Origin: Micromonospora sp. HNM0581
GTDB taxonomy: Bacteria > Actinomycetota > Actinomycetes > Mycobacteriales > Micromonosporaceae
Length of the DNA: 64,000 nt
NCBI RefSeq assembly: GCF_012726175.1
Contig: NZ_JAASAD010000009.1
Coordinates: 62,001 to 126,000, forward strand
Reading direction: 5' to 3'
The notes under the pieces were generated by a model. That model worked only from the letters and a program-made list of their open reading frames with translations. It was not told the origin of the DNA and made no database searches. The position numbers were made by a program, and so were the translations under genes. Shown here piece by piece: positions 29,258-37,408 of the stretch (its first letter is position 1; each line of letters starts with the position of its first letter).

Positions 29258-30264
29258 TGAACGACGCCGGCCGGACGATGCCCCCCGCCGAGGTAGGTCG
29301 CCTCGCCCGGGCCGTACTGGATGCGGTGGGCCTGGTCGTGGTCGGCAAACGGGACGCCCTGGAACTTGTGCTCGCCGGCATCCTGGCCGGCGGTCACGTG
29401 CTGCTGGAGGACCTGCCAGGGTTGGGTAAGACGCTCACCGCGCGGTCCTTCGCCCAGGCGCTGGGTCTGGACTTCCGGCGGCTGCAGTTCACCCCCGATC
29501 TGCTGCCGGCCGATGTCACCGGCTCGTTCCTCTACGACCAGCGCAGCGGTGACTTCACCTTCCGGGCCGGGCCGGTCTTCACGAATCTGCTGCTCGCCGA
29601 CGAGATCAACCGGACTCCGCCGAAGACACAGTCCGCACTGCTGGAGGCGATGCAGGAGAAGCAGGTATCGGTGGAGGGTGTGACGTACCGCCTGGACGAG
29701 CCGTTCCACGTGCTCGCCACCGCCAACCCCATCGAGTACGAGGGCACCTATCCGTTGCCGGAGGCCCAGCTGGACCGGTTCCTGCTGCGGGTGTCGTTCG
29801 GCTACCCGGCGCAGGAAGAAGAGTGGGAGGTGCTGCGCCGCAGGATGGCGCGCCGCCGGGAGGAAGCCGAGATCGAACCGGTCGTCGACGCCGGCACCCT
29901 GCGCGCCATGCAGGCGGCGTTGGAGGACGTCGAGGTGGAGGATTCGGTGGGCCGGTACATCGTGGCGCTGACCTCAGCCACCCGCGAACATCCGTCGGTG
30001 CTTGTCGGCGCGTCGCCGCGCGGTTCGCTGGCGCTGTTGCTGCTGTCCCGGGTACGGGCGGTGCTCTCCGGGCGGGACTACGTGGTCCCCGAGGATGTCA
30101 AGGACGTCGCGGCCCCGGCGCTGGCACACCGGATCACCCTGCGGCCGGAAATGTGGCTACGCCGGGTCGATCCGTCGTTCGTGGTCGGTGAGGTGCTCGA
30201 CGGCACACCCGCACCGGCCAGCGGTGCCCTGCCCAGCTACGCCGCTGGTCGGCCGGGAGACTGA
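29257..30264 (+). CDS. MoxR-family AAA+ ATPase
   Basis: 335 aa. Walker A is LEDLPGLGKTLTARSF (near residue 48), Walker B is LLLADEINRTPPKTQSALLEA, sensor 1 is FHVLATANPIEYEGTYPLPEAQLDRF, and a lid domain follows (PSVLVGASPRGSLALLLLSR). MoxR ATPases are thought to act as chaperones that mature or insert metal cofactors into vWA-domain partners. The DUF58 gene directly downstream is the usual partner. The ATG overlaps the upstream stop (TGATGA-type junction). Confidence 0.93.
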   Translation: MNDAGRTMPPAEVGRLARAVLDAVGLVVVGKRDALELVLAGILAGGHVLLEDLPGLGKTLTARSFAQALGLDFRRLQFTPDLLPADVTGSFLYDQRSGDFTFRAGPVFTNLLLADEINRTPPKTQSALLEAMQEKQVSVEGVTYRLDEPFHVLATANPIEYEGTYPLPEAQLDRFLLRVSFGYPAQEEEWEVLRRRMARRREEAEIEPVVDAGTLRAMQAALEDVEVEDSVGRYIVALTSATREHPSVLVGASPRGSLALLLLSRVRAVLSGRDYVVPEDVKDVAAPALAHRITLRPEMWLRRVDPSFVVGEVLDGTPAPASGALPSYAAGRPGD

Positions 30265-30270
30265 CCCGGC

Positions 30271-31662
30271 GTGGTCGAACAGAGCGAGCGGACGGCATCG
30301 ACCAACTGGACGCCCACTTGGGCGTTCGGTCGGGCGGTGCTGCTCACCGGGCTGCTCCTGGTCGCCGCGGTGCTGCTGGGACGGGTGGATCTGATCGTGC
30401 TGGCTGCACCCTTCGCGCTCGGTACCGCGTACGCGTTGCGTCGCCGACCCGTCGAGCTGCCCCAGTTGTGGCTCAGCGCCCAGGACGATCACCTCGTGGA
30501 GGGCGGTGACGTGGCCGCAACGGTCACCGTCGGCAACCAGGGTCGGGTTCTTTTCGACGTGGCGGTGCTGCGTGCCCGGGTTTCACCGTGGCTGCGGATC
30601 GAACGCGCCGGGCTGGCCGGCAGTACGGTCGCCAGCACCGGCCGGTCGGCCGGCGGCGGTCAACCGGCCGTGGCGGACCGTCCGTTCGCCACGTCGATCA
30701 CGCCGGACTCCGCCGTCGATCTGGAGCTGGCCGGCACCGCCTTGCGGTGGGGCCGGCACCCGTTGGGTCCGGTGGGTGCCCGGGTAGCCGCCGCGCAGGG
30801 CCTGCTGATCTCGCGTGCGGTGATCGTCGAACCGGTCCGGTCGAAGGTCTACCCGAAGACCGAGCCGTTCGAGGCGGTCGAGGTGATGCCCCGTGCTGCG
30901 GGCCTGGTCGGCGCCCACCACTCGCGTCGTCCCGGTGAGGGTGGTGAACTCGCCGGGGTGCGGGTCTTCGCCCCAGGTGACCGGTTGCGCCGCATTGACT
31001 GGCGGGTGTCGCTGCGGGCCCGGCAACTGCACGTGGCGGCCACTCTCTCCGACCGCGACGCCGAAGTGGTCGTGTTGCTCGACGTGCTGGCAGAGGCGGG
31101 CCGCTCCGGTGGGGTCAGTGGTACGGCGTCGGTGCTGGACACCACGGTCCGCGCGGCTGCCGCTATCGCCGAGCACTACCTGCACCGCGGCGACCGGGTG
31201 GCGCTGCTCGAGTACGGCCCGAGTGCCCGGCGGCTGCGCCCGGCGACCGGGCGACGGCAGTACCTGACCGTGCTGGAGTGGCTGTTGGACGTGAAGGTCC
31301 AGTCCTCCCCACACGAGCCGTACGACCACGTGTTCGGCCCGCAACTTCTTTCCGCCGATGCGCTCGTGGTGGTGCTCACCCCGCTGCTGGAGGAACGGTC
31401 GGCTCAGATGTTGGCCCGGTTGGCCCGTGCGGGACGGTTCGTGGTGGCCGTCGACACGCTCCCGGTGGACCTGTCACCTGCGAAGGACCGGGGTTGGGCC
31501 GATGTTGCGTACCGGTTGTGGCGGCTGGACCGGGACACGATGGTCGCGCAGTTGCGTGAGCACGGCGTGCCGGTGGTGCCGTGGGCCGGCGCCGGCAGCC
31601 TCGACCAGGTGCTTCGCGACGTGGCGAGGCTGGCCACCGCCCCGAGGGTGGGTGGCCGGTGA
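30271..31662 (+). CDS. DUF58 protein (vWA-like partner of MoxR)
   Basis: 463 aa. Two transmembrane helices near the N-terminus (residues 20-55) are followed by a beta-sandwich region and the DUF58 signature RVFAPGDRLRRIDWRVSLRARQLHV. A vWA-like domain then begins EVVVLLDVLAEAGRSGG. The metal-ion-dependent adhesion motif D-x-S-x-S expected in a functional vWA domain is not there, so metal-dependent ligand binding is doubtful. It starts 6 nt after MoxR. It probably works with that ATPase at the membrane in envelope quality control or maturation; this is inference. Confidence 0.88.
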   Translation: MVEQSERTASTNWTPTWAFGRAVLLTGLLLVAAVLLGRVDLIVLAAPFALGTAYALRRRPVELPQLWLSAQDDHLVEGGDVAATVTVGNQGRVLFDVAVLRARVSPWLRIERAGLAGSTVASTGRSAGGGQPAVADRPFATSITPDSAVDLELAGTALRWGRHPLGPVGARVAAAQGLLISRAVIVEPVRSKVYPKTEPFEAVEVMPRAAGLVGAHHSRRPGEGGELAGVRVFAPGDRLRRIDWRVSLRARQLHVAATLSDRDAEVVVLLDVLAEAGRSGGVSGTASVLDTTVRAAAAIAEHYLHRGDRVALLEYGPSARRLRPATGRRQYLTVLEWLLDVKVQSSPHEPYDHVFGPQLLSADALVVVLTPLLEERSAQMLARLARAGRFVVAVDTLPVDLSPAKDRGWADVAYRLWRLDRDTMVAQLREHGVPVVPWAGAGSLDQVLRDVARLATAPRVGGR

Positions 31663-31710
31663 GTGTGAGGAACGCAGCGCAGCGGAGTCCCGCAGTCGCG
31701 AACGAGGGAT
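31663..31710. repeat. Possible dispersed gene-boundary element inside the MoxR operon
   Basis: The stretch between the DUF58 stop and the next gene contains GGAACGCAGCGCAGCGGAGT and CCGCAGTCGCGAAC. It translates without stops to Arg/Glu/Ser-rich EERSAAESRSRER-like sequence. Elements of this look sit at gene boundaries in Micromonospora-type genomes (recalled, not searched). No second copy was seen in this window. Confidence 0.3.
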
Positions 31711-31717
31711 TGACCCG

Positions 31718-32278
31718 GTGGGTGTGATCGGGAGGGTCCGGGCGCTGCGGACGGCCACGGCGCGAATTTCCTTGACCCCTGTCCTGGTCCGGGCGGGTAT
31801 CTTTCTCAGCGCGCTCGTGGGGCTGCTGCTGTCCTACCCCGCCGAGGTCGTGTTCGGGCAGGCGCTTGGCCCGCTGGTGGCGGTCGCGGTGTTGCCGGCG
31901 GTACTGCCGCGCCGGCTCTGGCCGACCTTCGCTGCGTTGGTTACGGTCGCCGGGTGGCTGCTCGCCACCGACGGGTACGACCGGCCGATCGCGTTGTGGC
32001 GGCTGATGGCGGTGGCGGTGGCCCTTTACCTGACCCACACGCTTTGCGCGCTGGTGGCGGTGTTGCCGTACGACGCCGTGGTGGATCCGGAAGTGATAGT
32101 GGGTTGGCTCACTCGTGCGGCCGTGGTGTTGCTCGCCACGTTGGTGCTCGGCGTGCTGCTGCTCGAACTTTCCGACGTGCGTGCCGCCGGTGGCGGCTGG
32201 CAGGCGGTCACGGTGGCGGGTCTGCTGTTGGTCGTCGGGTTGACCGCGTTGCTGGCTGGGCTGCTGCGACGCAGGTGA
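31718..32278 (+). CDS. Membrane protein, last gene of the MoxR operon
   Basis: 186 aa from the GTG at 31718 (a GTG at 31724 is also possible). The longer in-frame reading is only the Arg/Ser-rich translation of the boundary element and is rejected. About five transmembrane helices are visible (VRAGIFLSALVGLLLSYP, LGPLVAVAVLPAVLP, FAALVTVAGWLLA, LMAVAVALYLTHTLCALVAV, AAVVLLATLVLGVLLLE, VTVAGLLLVVGLTALLAGLL). No soluble domain and no known family are recognised. The position suggests a role with the MoxR/DUF58 pair. Confidence 0.65.
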   Translation: MGVIGRVRALRTATARISLTPVLVRAGIFLSALVGLLLSYPAEVVFGQALGPLVAVAVLPAVLPRRLWPTFAALVTVAGWLLATDGYDRPIALWRLMAVAVALYLTHTLCALVAVLPYDAVVDPEVIVGWLTRAAVVLLATLVLGVLLLELSDVRAAGGGWQAVTVAGLLLVVGLTALLAGLLRRR

Positions 32279-32422
32279 TTCAGGGGCCAGACGCTTCGGG
32301 TGACCGGGGGTGGTGGCGAGGCCAGGGAAGCGGTGTAGCCGACGTTACGGGGGTCACAGTCGCCTTGTGCTCGGTCACAGAAGGGGGCCGCACGCAGGAT
32401 TACCGCTGACGGTGGGGGAAAG

Positions 32423-33757
32423 ATGGTGGGCGTGACTGCGAAGCGGATCCTTGTGGTGGGCGCTGGGCACGTCGGTCTCTACGCGGCGCTGCGCCTGTCG
32501 AAGAAGCTGAGTTCCCGTGAGGCTGAGGTCGTCGTCGTCGACCCGCAGCCGCACATGACGTACCAGCCGTTCCTGCCCGAGGCGTCGGCGGGACACATCT
32601 CCCCACGGCACTCGGTGGTGCCACTGCGTCGGGAGTTGCGCCGGTGCAAGGTGGTGGCCGGTGCGGTCACCCGGATCGACCATGCGAACAGGATCGCCAC
32701 GGTGCAGCCGATCGTCGGCCCGCCCCGCGACATCACCTACGACCATGTGGTGGTCGCCCCCGGCTCTGTCTCGCGGACCCTGCCGATTCCTGGCCTGCAC
32801 GAGCACGGCATCGGCTTCAAGACCATCGGTGAGGCCATCTATCTGCGTAACCACGTGCTCGAGCAGCTCGACGTGGCCGCCGCAACTACCGACTCGGAGG
32901 TGCGCCGTCGGGCACTGACCTTCGTCTTCGTCGGTGGCGGTTACGCCGGCATCGAGGCTCTCGCCGAGATGGAGGACATGGCCCGCCATGCGCTGAAGTA
33001 CTACCCGGAGCTGAGCATGTCGGACATGCGGTGGGTGCTGGTCGAGGCCACCCAGCGGGTGCTGCCGGAGGTCGACCGGGACATGGGCGCCTACACGGTG
33101 CAGCAGTTGTTGAAGCGGGACATGGACCTCCGGCTCGACACCCGGCTGGAGTCCTGCGTCGACGGGGTGGTCAAGCTCTCCGACGGGGACAGTTTCAGCG
33201 CCGACACCATCGTCTGGACCGCCGGTGTGAAGCCGTCGCCGATGTTGGACGCCACCGATTTCCCGCGTGAGGAGCGGCGGCGGGTGACCTGCTTGCCGAC
33301 GTTGCAGGTGGTCGACGGCGACCGTGTGGTCGAGGGCGCCTGGAGCGCCGGTGACTGCGCTGCCGTACCGGACCTGACCAAGCCGCCGGGCAACTTCTGC
33401 TCACCGAGTGCGCAGCACGCCGTGCGGCAGGCCCAGCGGATGGCCGACAACATCGCCGCTGTGATCCGGGGCCGCGAGCCGGTCCCGTACAAGCACAAGC
33501 ATGCCGGCAGTGTGGCCAGCCTCGGCTTGCACAAGGGCGTGGCCCAGGTTTACGGCATCAAGATGACCGGTTGGCCGGCGTGGTTCATGCACCGGACGTA
33601 CCACATGAGCCGGATCCCGTCGCTGAACCGGAAGGTTCGGGTGGTGGTCGACTGGACGTTGGCGTTCGTGCTGAAGCGTGAGGTGGTCGCGCTCGGCCAG
33701 CTGCACGACCCGCGTGAGGAGTTCGCCGAGGCGTCCCAGCCTTCGTCGAAGGTGTGA
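32423..33757 (+). CDS. ndh: Type II NADH:quinone oxidoreductase (NDH-2)
   Basis: 444 aa. Two Rossmann motifs are visible: ILVVGAGHVGLYAAL at the N-terminus for FAD and TFVFVGGGYAGIEALAEME near residue 170 for NAD(H). Also present are HMTYQPFLPEASAGHISPRH, DTIVWTAGVKPSP and GDCAAVPD, where the final Asp contacts FAD. The C-terminal region (WFMHRTYHMSRIP, VDWTLAFVLKREVV) is amphipathic and should anchor the enzyme to the membrane. It passes electrons from NADH to menaquinone without proton pumping. GGGGGAAAG abuts the ATG; GTG at 32432 is an alternative. Confidence 0.9.
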   Translation: MVGVTAKRILVVGAGHVGLYAALRLSKKLSSREAEVVVVDPQPHMTYQPFLPEASAGHISPRHSVVPLRRELRRCKVVAGAVTRIDHANRIATVQPIVGPPRDITYDHVVVAPGSVSRTLPIPGLHEHGIGFKTIGEAIYLRNHVLEQLDVAAATTDSEVRRRALTFVFVGGGYAGIEALAEMEDMARHALKYYPELSMSDMRWVLVEATQRVLPEVDRDMGAYTVQQLLKRDMDLRLDTRLESCVDGVVKLSDGDSFSADTIVWTAGVKPSPMLDATDFPREERRRVTCLPTLQVVDGDRVVEGAWSAGDCAAVPDLTKPPGNFCSPSAQHAVRQAQRMADNIAAVIRGREPVPYKHKHAGSVASLGLHKGVAQVYGIKMTGWPAWFMHRTYHMSRIPSLNRKVRVVVDWTLAFVLKREVVALGQLHDPREEFAEASQPSSKV

Positions 33758-33798
33758 GTACGCGGAGTCTCATCCTGCGGGAAGGGGCTCCGCACCGC

Positions 33799-35649
33799 TC
33801 AGACCCGCCAGAACCAGGCGTCGGCGATCCTGGTAGACGGGCCGTGAAGCGCCTCCAGCGTCAGGCGCAGACTATCGGCGTGCGGGGTGTCGGCCGCCAG
33901 CACCACACACGAGGCGCCCCAGTGCTCGACGTCCGCCGTGGCACCGCGACGCTGCTCGTCTCCGACCACCGGCCGCAGACCGCTACGGGCAACGTTCGCC
34001 AGGAGGACTGCCGTTGGGCGCGGTGCGACGCCCATCGCGGCGCTGCCGCCCCGGCCGTGCGGGCCGATGAAGAAGCCCTGCGGCATGCTGAATTCGGCGT
34101 TGGCTGCGGTTGCCCACCGCATCGGCCAGGGCTCCTTCGGCGTTGCCAGTGGCACCGGCACCAGTACGCCGCCCGGCTTCACGCAGTTCTGCCAGTGGCC
34201 GGCGGTGATGAACTCCGGAACCGGTGGTCGGTGCGCGGTGGGCAGTGGTGCCGGGATCAGCGGCACCATCGCCACGGCGACCGCGGTCAGTGTCAGCCGG
34301 CGGGCACGGACCGTGCCGCGTAGTGCCCGGTCGACTGCCAGCACGAGCAGCGTCGCGATAAGCGGCGGTACGGCCAGGGCGAACCGCGTCGGCAACGCGC
34401 CGTCGACCACGGGCAGACCGTCGAGCAGTGCGTACGGGCCGGGCAGGCCGGTGCCGTCGCGGTCGAGGACCACTTCGGGGCCGAGGGACAGGGTGCCCAT
34501 CACGAGGATGCCGGCGGTGCAGGCCAGCACCAGTGGGCGGCGTCCCAGCCAGACGGCGCAACCGACGGTGACCACCAACAGTGGCCAGCCCAGGAAGGTG
34601 TTGTACTCGGCCGGGCCGGTGCTCAGCTGAGCGGAACGTTCGTCTCCGACCAGGGACAGTGGCGAGATCGCCGACCAGCTGCTCAGGTCAGCGGAGAAGT
34701 AGTGCGGGCTGAACATGCCGTCGGCGACGCCGAGGGGCCCAGCGAACTGGAACCACAACGGGCGGGCGAGCACCAGCAGGGCCGTACCGGTGGCGAGGGT
34801 CATCGCACCGGCGAAGGCGGGTAGCGCCCGGCGGGTCAGGTCCCGGTCCACGGTGATCACCGTGAGCGACATCACCAGCAGGGTGAGGGCGGTGAGGAAC
34901 AGCACTTCCTCGCCGATGAACACTTGGACGGACACGGCAGCGGCGATCCCCATCGCGGAGGTGGTCAGCCGACGCCGGTCCGGGCCGGCTGGCGTGTCGC
35001 CCGACCTGGACCGGATGGCGGTGGGGTCGGCGGCGCGTAGTAGGCGCACCACCAGCCAGACGATGACCGGTGGCAGCCACTGCGCCGTCATGTGCAGGTG
35101 GCTGTTGCTCTGGGACACCATGCCGGGGGCGAAGCCGCAGAGCGCTCCGCCGAGCATCGCGGCCCCCCGGTGGACCCGCGTCGTACGGCTGAACAGGAGG
35201 TACCAGGCGGTGGCGGTGCCGGCGAGGTTGACCGTCACGAGCAGGGCGAAGGTGACCGGTGCGCCGAACAGCAAGGTGACCGGGGCGAACAGCAGCCCGA
35301 GGGCGATGACCGAGGTGTTGGCCATCAGGTTGACCCCGTCCGGAGCGTTGAGCCGGTCGGTGGACAGACCGAAGTCGCCGAGCAGCGCCCGTGCGTCGAT
35401 GGCCAGGAACCACTCGTAGAGCACCTGGTCTTCGGGGTTGAGTGCGAGTACCAGCCCGGTCGGGTCGGCCCAGAGCCGGTGGGTGAGTACCGCGGCGAAT
35501 GCCGCGAAGAACAGTCCTACCAGCAGGTCGGCCTGGTACCGCACGACGGCCCGGGTCACCTGGGTGAGTTGCCGGCGTGCCCCGGTGACGGGGTGATCTG
35601 GCTGCGGTGCCATGTCGTCGGTGGGTGCCATGGGTACGTGGCTGCTCAC
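33799..35649 (-). CDS. Polytopic membrane protein, GT-C-like glycosyltransferase candidate
   Basis: 616 aa. There are about 11-12 transmembrane helices, the first at LLVGLFFAAFAAVLTHRLW. The first external loop carries an acidic NPEDQ motif, the position where GT-C glycosyltransferases hold their catalytic acid. A soluble C-terminal portion of about 150 residues follows the last helix (HWQNCVKPGGVLVPVP, then ADTPHADSLRLTLEAL). Polyprenyl-phosphate-sugar transfer is the best guess, unproven. The start is set at the GTG at 35649 because TATGGT lies 7 nt upstream; the ATG four codons earlier is itself inside that box. Confidence 0.65.
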   Translation of the reverse strand: MSSHVPMAPTDDMAPQPDHPVTGARRQLTQVTRAVVRYQADLLVGLFFAAFAAVLTHRLWADPTGLVLALNPEDQVLYEWFLAIDARALLGDFGLSTDRLNAPDGVNLMANTSVIALGLLFAPVTLLFGAPVTFALLVTVNLAGTATAWYLLFSRTTRVHRGAAMLGGALCGFAPGMVSQSNSHLHMTAQWLPPVIVWLVVRLLRAADPTAIRSRSGDTPAGPDRRRLTTSAMGIAAAVSVQVFIGEEVLFLTALTLLVMSLTVITVDRDLTRRALPAFAGAMTLATGTALLVLARPLWFQFAGPLGVADGMFSPHYFSADLSSWSAISPLSLVGDERSAQLSTGPAEYNTFLGWPLLVVTVGCAVWLGRRPLVLACTAGILVMGTLSLGPEVVLDRDGTGLPGPYALLDGLPVVDGALPTRFALAVPPLIATLLVLAVDRALRGTVRARRLTLTAVAVAMVPLIPAPLPTAHRPPVPEFITAGHWQNCVKPGGVLVPVPLATPKEPWPMRWATAANAEFSMPQGFFIGPHGRGGSAAMGVAPRPTAVLLANVARSGLRPVVGDEQRRGATADVEHWGASCVVLAADTPHADSLRLTLEALHGPSTRIADAWFWRV

Positions 35650-35656
35650 GGCCTCG

Positions 35657-35662
35657 ACCATA
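35657..35662 (-). promoter_or_regulatory. Putative leaderless -10 box that shifts the start of the membrane protein
   Basis: TATGGT on the minus strand lies 7 nt before the GTG at 35649. The box contains the ATG that an ORF finder would choose, so the two readings are mutually exclusive if transcription begins at the GTG. Confidence 0.4.
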
Positions 35663-35749
35663 GTGGCGGTGCTGGGTGGGGGACGCCGCAGTGGCGACGA
35701 AACCGCTACCGTGGCACTGCACCGTACGCGTCGGCGGCCGGTGTCACCC

Positions 35750-35830
35750 GCCCGGGTGGTGGAAAGGCAGACACGGCCGCCTTAAAAGCGGCTGCCGCAA
35801 GGCGTGCGGGTTCGATCCCCGCCCCGGGCA
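35750..35830 (+). tRNA. bldA: tRNA-Leu, anticodon TAA (bldA type)
   Basis: Acceptor arm GCCCGGG (35750-35756) pairs with CCCGGGC (35823-35829), with discriminator A at 35830. The anticodon stem GCCGC/GCGGC closes the 7-nt loop CTTAAAA, so the anticodon is TAA (35783-35785). The extra arm TGCCGCAAGGCGT is long and self-pairing (class II), as in tRNA-Leu, and the T-arm is GCGGG TTCGATC CCCGC. The 3' CCA is not encoded. This tRNA reads UUA, the rarest leucine codon in such genomes. In Streptomyces the equivalent (bldA) limits translation of developmental and antibiotic genes. Confidence 0.95.
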
Positions 35831-35950
35831 CCCATCTCGTGCAGACCTCGCAGCCGCTGGTTGTCTGTCGCTTTCCCTGAGACGGCGGGAGCTCTCAGCT
35901 TTCCCTCAGCTTGGCGATCTCCATGGGCTGGTCGGGCCGTTTACTCTTGT

Positions 35951-35970
35951 ATGGCACGTTGACGTGCCAT
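35951..35970. promoter_or_regulatory. Perfect palindrome upstream of the Bax-inhibitor-1 gene
   Basis: ATGGCACG (35951-35958) and CGTGCCAT (35963-35970) form a perfect 8-bp inverted repeat around TTGA, 25 nt before the GTG of the next gene. It follows an AT-richer TTTACTCTTGTATGG stretch that could hold a promoter, so the palindrome could be an operator or a 5'-leader hairpin. The rest of the gap between the tRNA and this site shows nothing recognisable. Confidence 0.4.
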
Positions 35971-35995
35971 GAGACCCCCTGAGGGAGGCCAGACA

Positions 35996-36829
35996 GTGAA
36001 GACTTCGAACCCGGTGCTCGCCCGGCTCGGTCAGGCGGCCGAGCGGGAGCGGGCCGCCGGGTACGCCCCGTCCGGGCCGTACGGACAGCCCGGCTACCCC
36101 CAGCAGGTTCCGCCGCAGGCCGGTTATCCCGGCGCGCCGGGCTTCCCGTCGGCCCCGCCGGCGGCCACCACCATGTCGATCGACGACGTGGTGGTCAAGA
36201 CGGTCACGCTCCTGGCCATCGTCGGTGTCGCCGCCGCGGCGGCGTGGGCGCTGGTGCCCGATGCGCTGCTCGGCGTCGCATGGATCGGTGCTGCCGTCGT
36301 CGGCCTGGTGCTCGGCATGATCATCTCGTTCTCGCGGATGGCGAATCCGGCGCTCGTCGTCGCGTACGCCGTCGTCGAGGGTGTCCTCGTTGGTGCGGTG
36401 AGCAAGTTCTTCGAATCGCTGTACGACGGCATCGTGCTCCAGGCGGTGACTGCCACTTTCGGTGTCTTCTTCGTGATGGCCATGCTCTACAAGGCGCGGG
36501 TCATCCGGGCGACGCCGAAGTTCGTCAAGGGCATGATCGCGGTGATGGCGGGTCTCTTCGCCGTCATGATGATCAATCTGGTGTTGGCGCTCTTCGGCGT
36601 GAACACCGGCCTGCGCGACGGCAGCCCGCTGGCCATCGGATTCAGCATCGTCTGCATCGTCGTCGCCTCGTTGAGCTTCGTGCTCAGCTTCAAGGAGGTG
36701 GAGGACGGTGTCCGGATGGGCCTGCCGCAGCGCTACTCGTGGGTTGCCGCTTTCGGCATCCTGGTCAGCCTGATCTGGCTCTACATCGAGATGCTGCGTC
36801 TGCTGAGCTACTTCCAAGGCGACGACTGA
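35996..36829 (+). CDS. Bax inhibitor-1 / YccA-family membrane protein
   Basis: 277 aa from the GTG at 35996, 7 nt behind GGGAGG; the in-frame ATG at 35969 lies before that site and is rejected. A cytoplasmic Pro/Gly/Tyr-rich N-terminus (about 60 residues, GYPQQVPPQAGYPGAPGF) precedes seven transmembrane helices with family features such as YAVVEGVLVGAVSKFFES, GVFFVMAMLYKARVIR, LSFVLSFKEVEDG and WVAAFGILVSLIWLYIEMLRLL. The family includes proton-sensitive Ca-leak channels. The bacterial role is unclear. It is a monocistronic unit ended by a hairpin. Confidence 0.88.
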   Translation: MKTSNPVLARLGQAAERERAAGYAPSGPYGQPGYPQQVPPQAGYPGAPGFPSAPPAATTMSIDDVVVKTVTLLAIVGVAAAAAWALVPDALLGVAWIGAAVVGLVLGMIISFSRMANPALVVAYAVVEGVLVGAVSKFFESLYDGIVLQAVTATFGVFFVMAMLYKARVIRATPKFVKGMIAVMAGLFAVMMINLVLALFGVNTGLRDGSPLAIGFSIVCIVVASLSFVLSFKEVEDGVRMGLPQRYSWVAAFGILVSLIWLYIEMLRLLSYFQGDD

Positions 36830-36852
36830 CCCGTACGCCCCACCGATCGACA

Positions 36853-36880
36853 GGCGCCCGCCCCACCTGGGGCGGGCGCC
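36853..36880 (+). terminator. Terminator after the Bax-inhibitor-1 gene
   Basis: A perfect 12-bp GC stem: GGCGCCCGCCCC (36853-36864) and GGGGCGGGCGCC (36869-36880) around ACCT, 24 nt past the stop. A second, weaker inverted repeat with a one-base bulge (CCGATCTTGCA at 36903-36913 against TGCAGATCGGG at 36926-36936) follows at once. Confidence 0.7.
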
Positions 36881-37022
36881 CCCACTTACCCACCCCTTGG
36901 CGCCGATCTTGCAGTTGTGGCACTGTGCAGATCGGGCGTACGTGCTGAAGCCGACAACCCTAAAATGCATGATCGGCGATTGGTGGGGCGGGTGCGTTGA
37001 GTCTGGTGTCGGAGGAGGTGGA

Positions 37023-37352
37023 ATGGAGACAGTGGTGGGGGTGGAGCTTGCTCGCCGGGTGGAGTTGCTGGTGCAGCAGATCAGCCACTGGCAGCAGCCA
37101 CGCTGGTCGGCTGCGGCATCGATCGGGAACGTGTCCCGGGCGGATCTGGTCCACCGGCTGGTGCAGGACGTCGCCGACCTCGCCGCAGACGCGGAAGGAC
37201 AACCACGTCGGGCCGTACCTCGGCTCGACAGCGATCTCGCCCTTCCCGACCAACTCCGGGTGGTCACCGCCGACCTGCTTGCCGCGGGTGCGGGCGCGGA
37301 GGCGCTGAACTGGGCTGCCACCGAAGTGGCCGCCACCCGTACCACGCTCTAG
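37023..37352 (+). CDS. Small conserved-looking protein, unknown function
   Basis: 109 aa from the ATG behind GGAGGAGG; the longer frame has no support. It is an all-helical sequence without membrane segments: ARRVELLVQQISHWQQPRW, RADLVHRLVQDVADLAAD, LRVVTADLLAAGAGAEALNWAATEVA. It looks like a compact helical bundle and I recognise no family. It is convergent with the thiolase gene. Confidence 0.6.
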   Translation: METVVGVELARRVELLVQQISHWQQPRWSAAASIGNVSRADLVHRLVQDVADLAADAEGQPRRAVPRLDSDLALPDQLRVVTADLLAAGAGAEALNWAATEVAATRTTL

Positions 37353-37408
37353 CGACCGCGTCACCCGGAACGAGCCGTGGGCGGCTGGTGTCGATCGTTG
37401 CCGTACCG

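Noticed and set aside
34338..34360. Possible TTA codon in the GT-C-like membrane gene (TAA on the plus strand)
   Set aside because: In frame it reads CTT ATC, so the TTA is across a codon boundary. Similar out-of-frame cases in ftsB-like, ngg, asnO and DUF255 genes were discarded.
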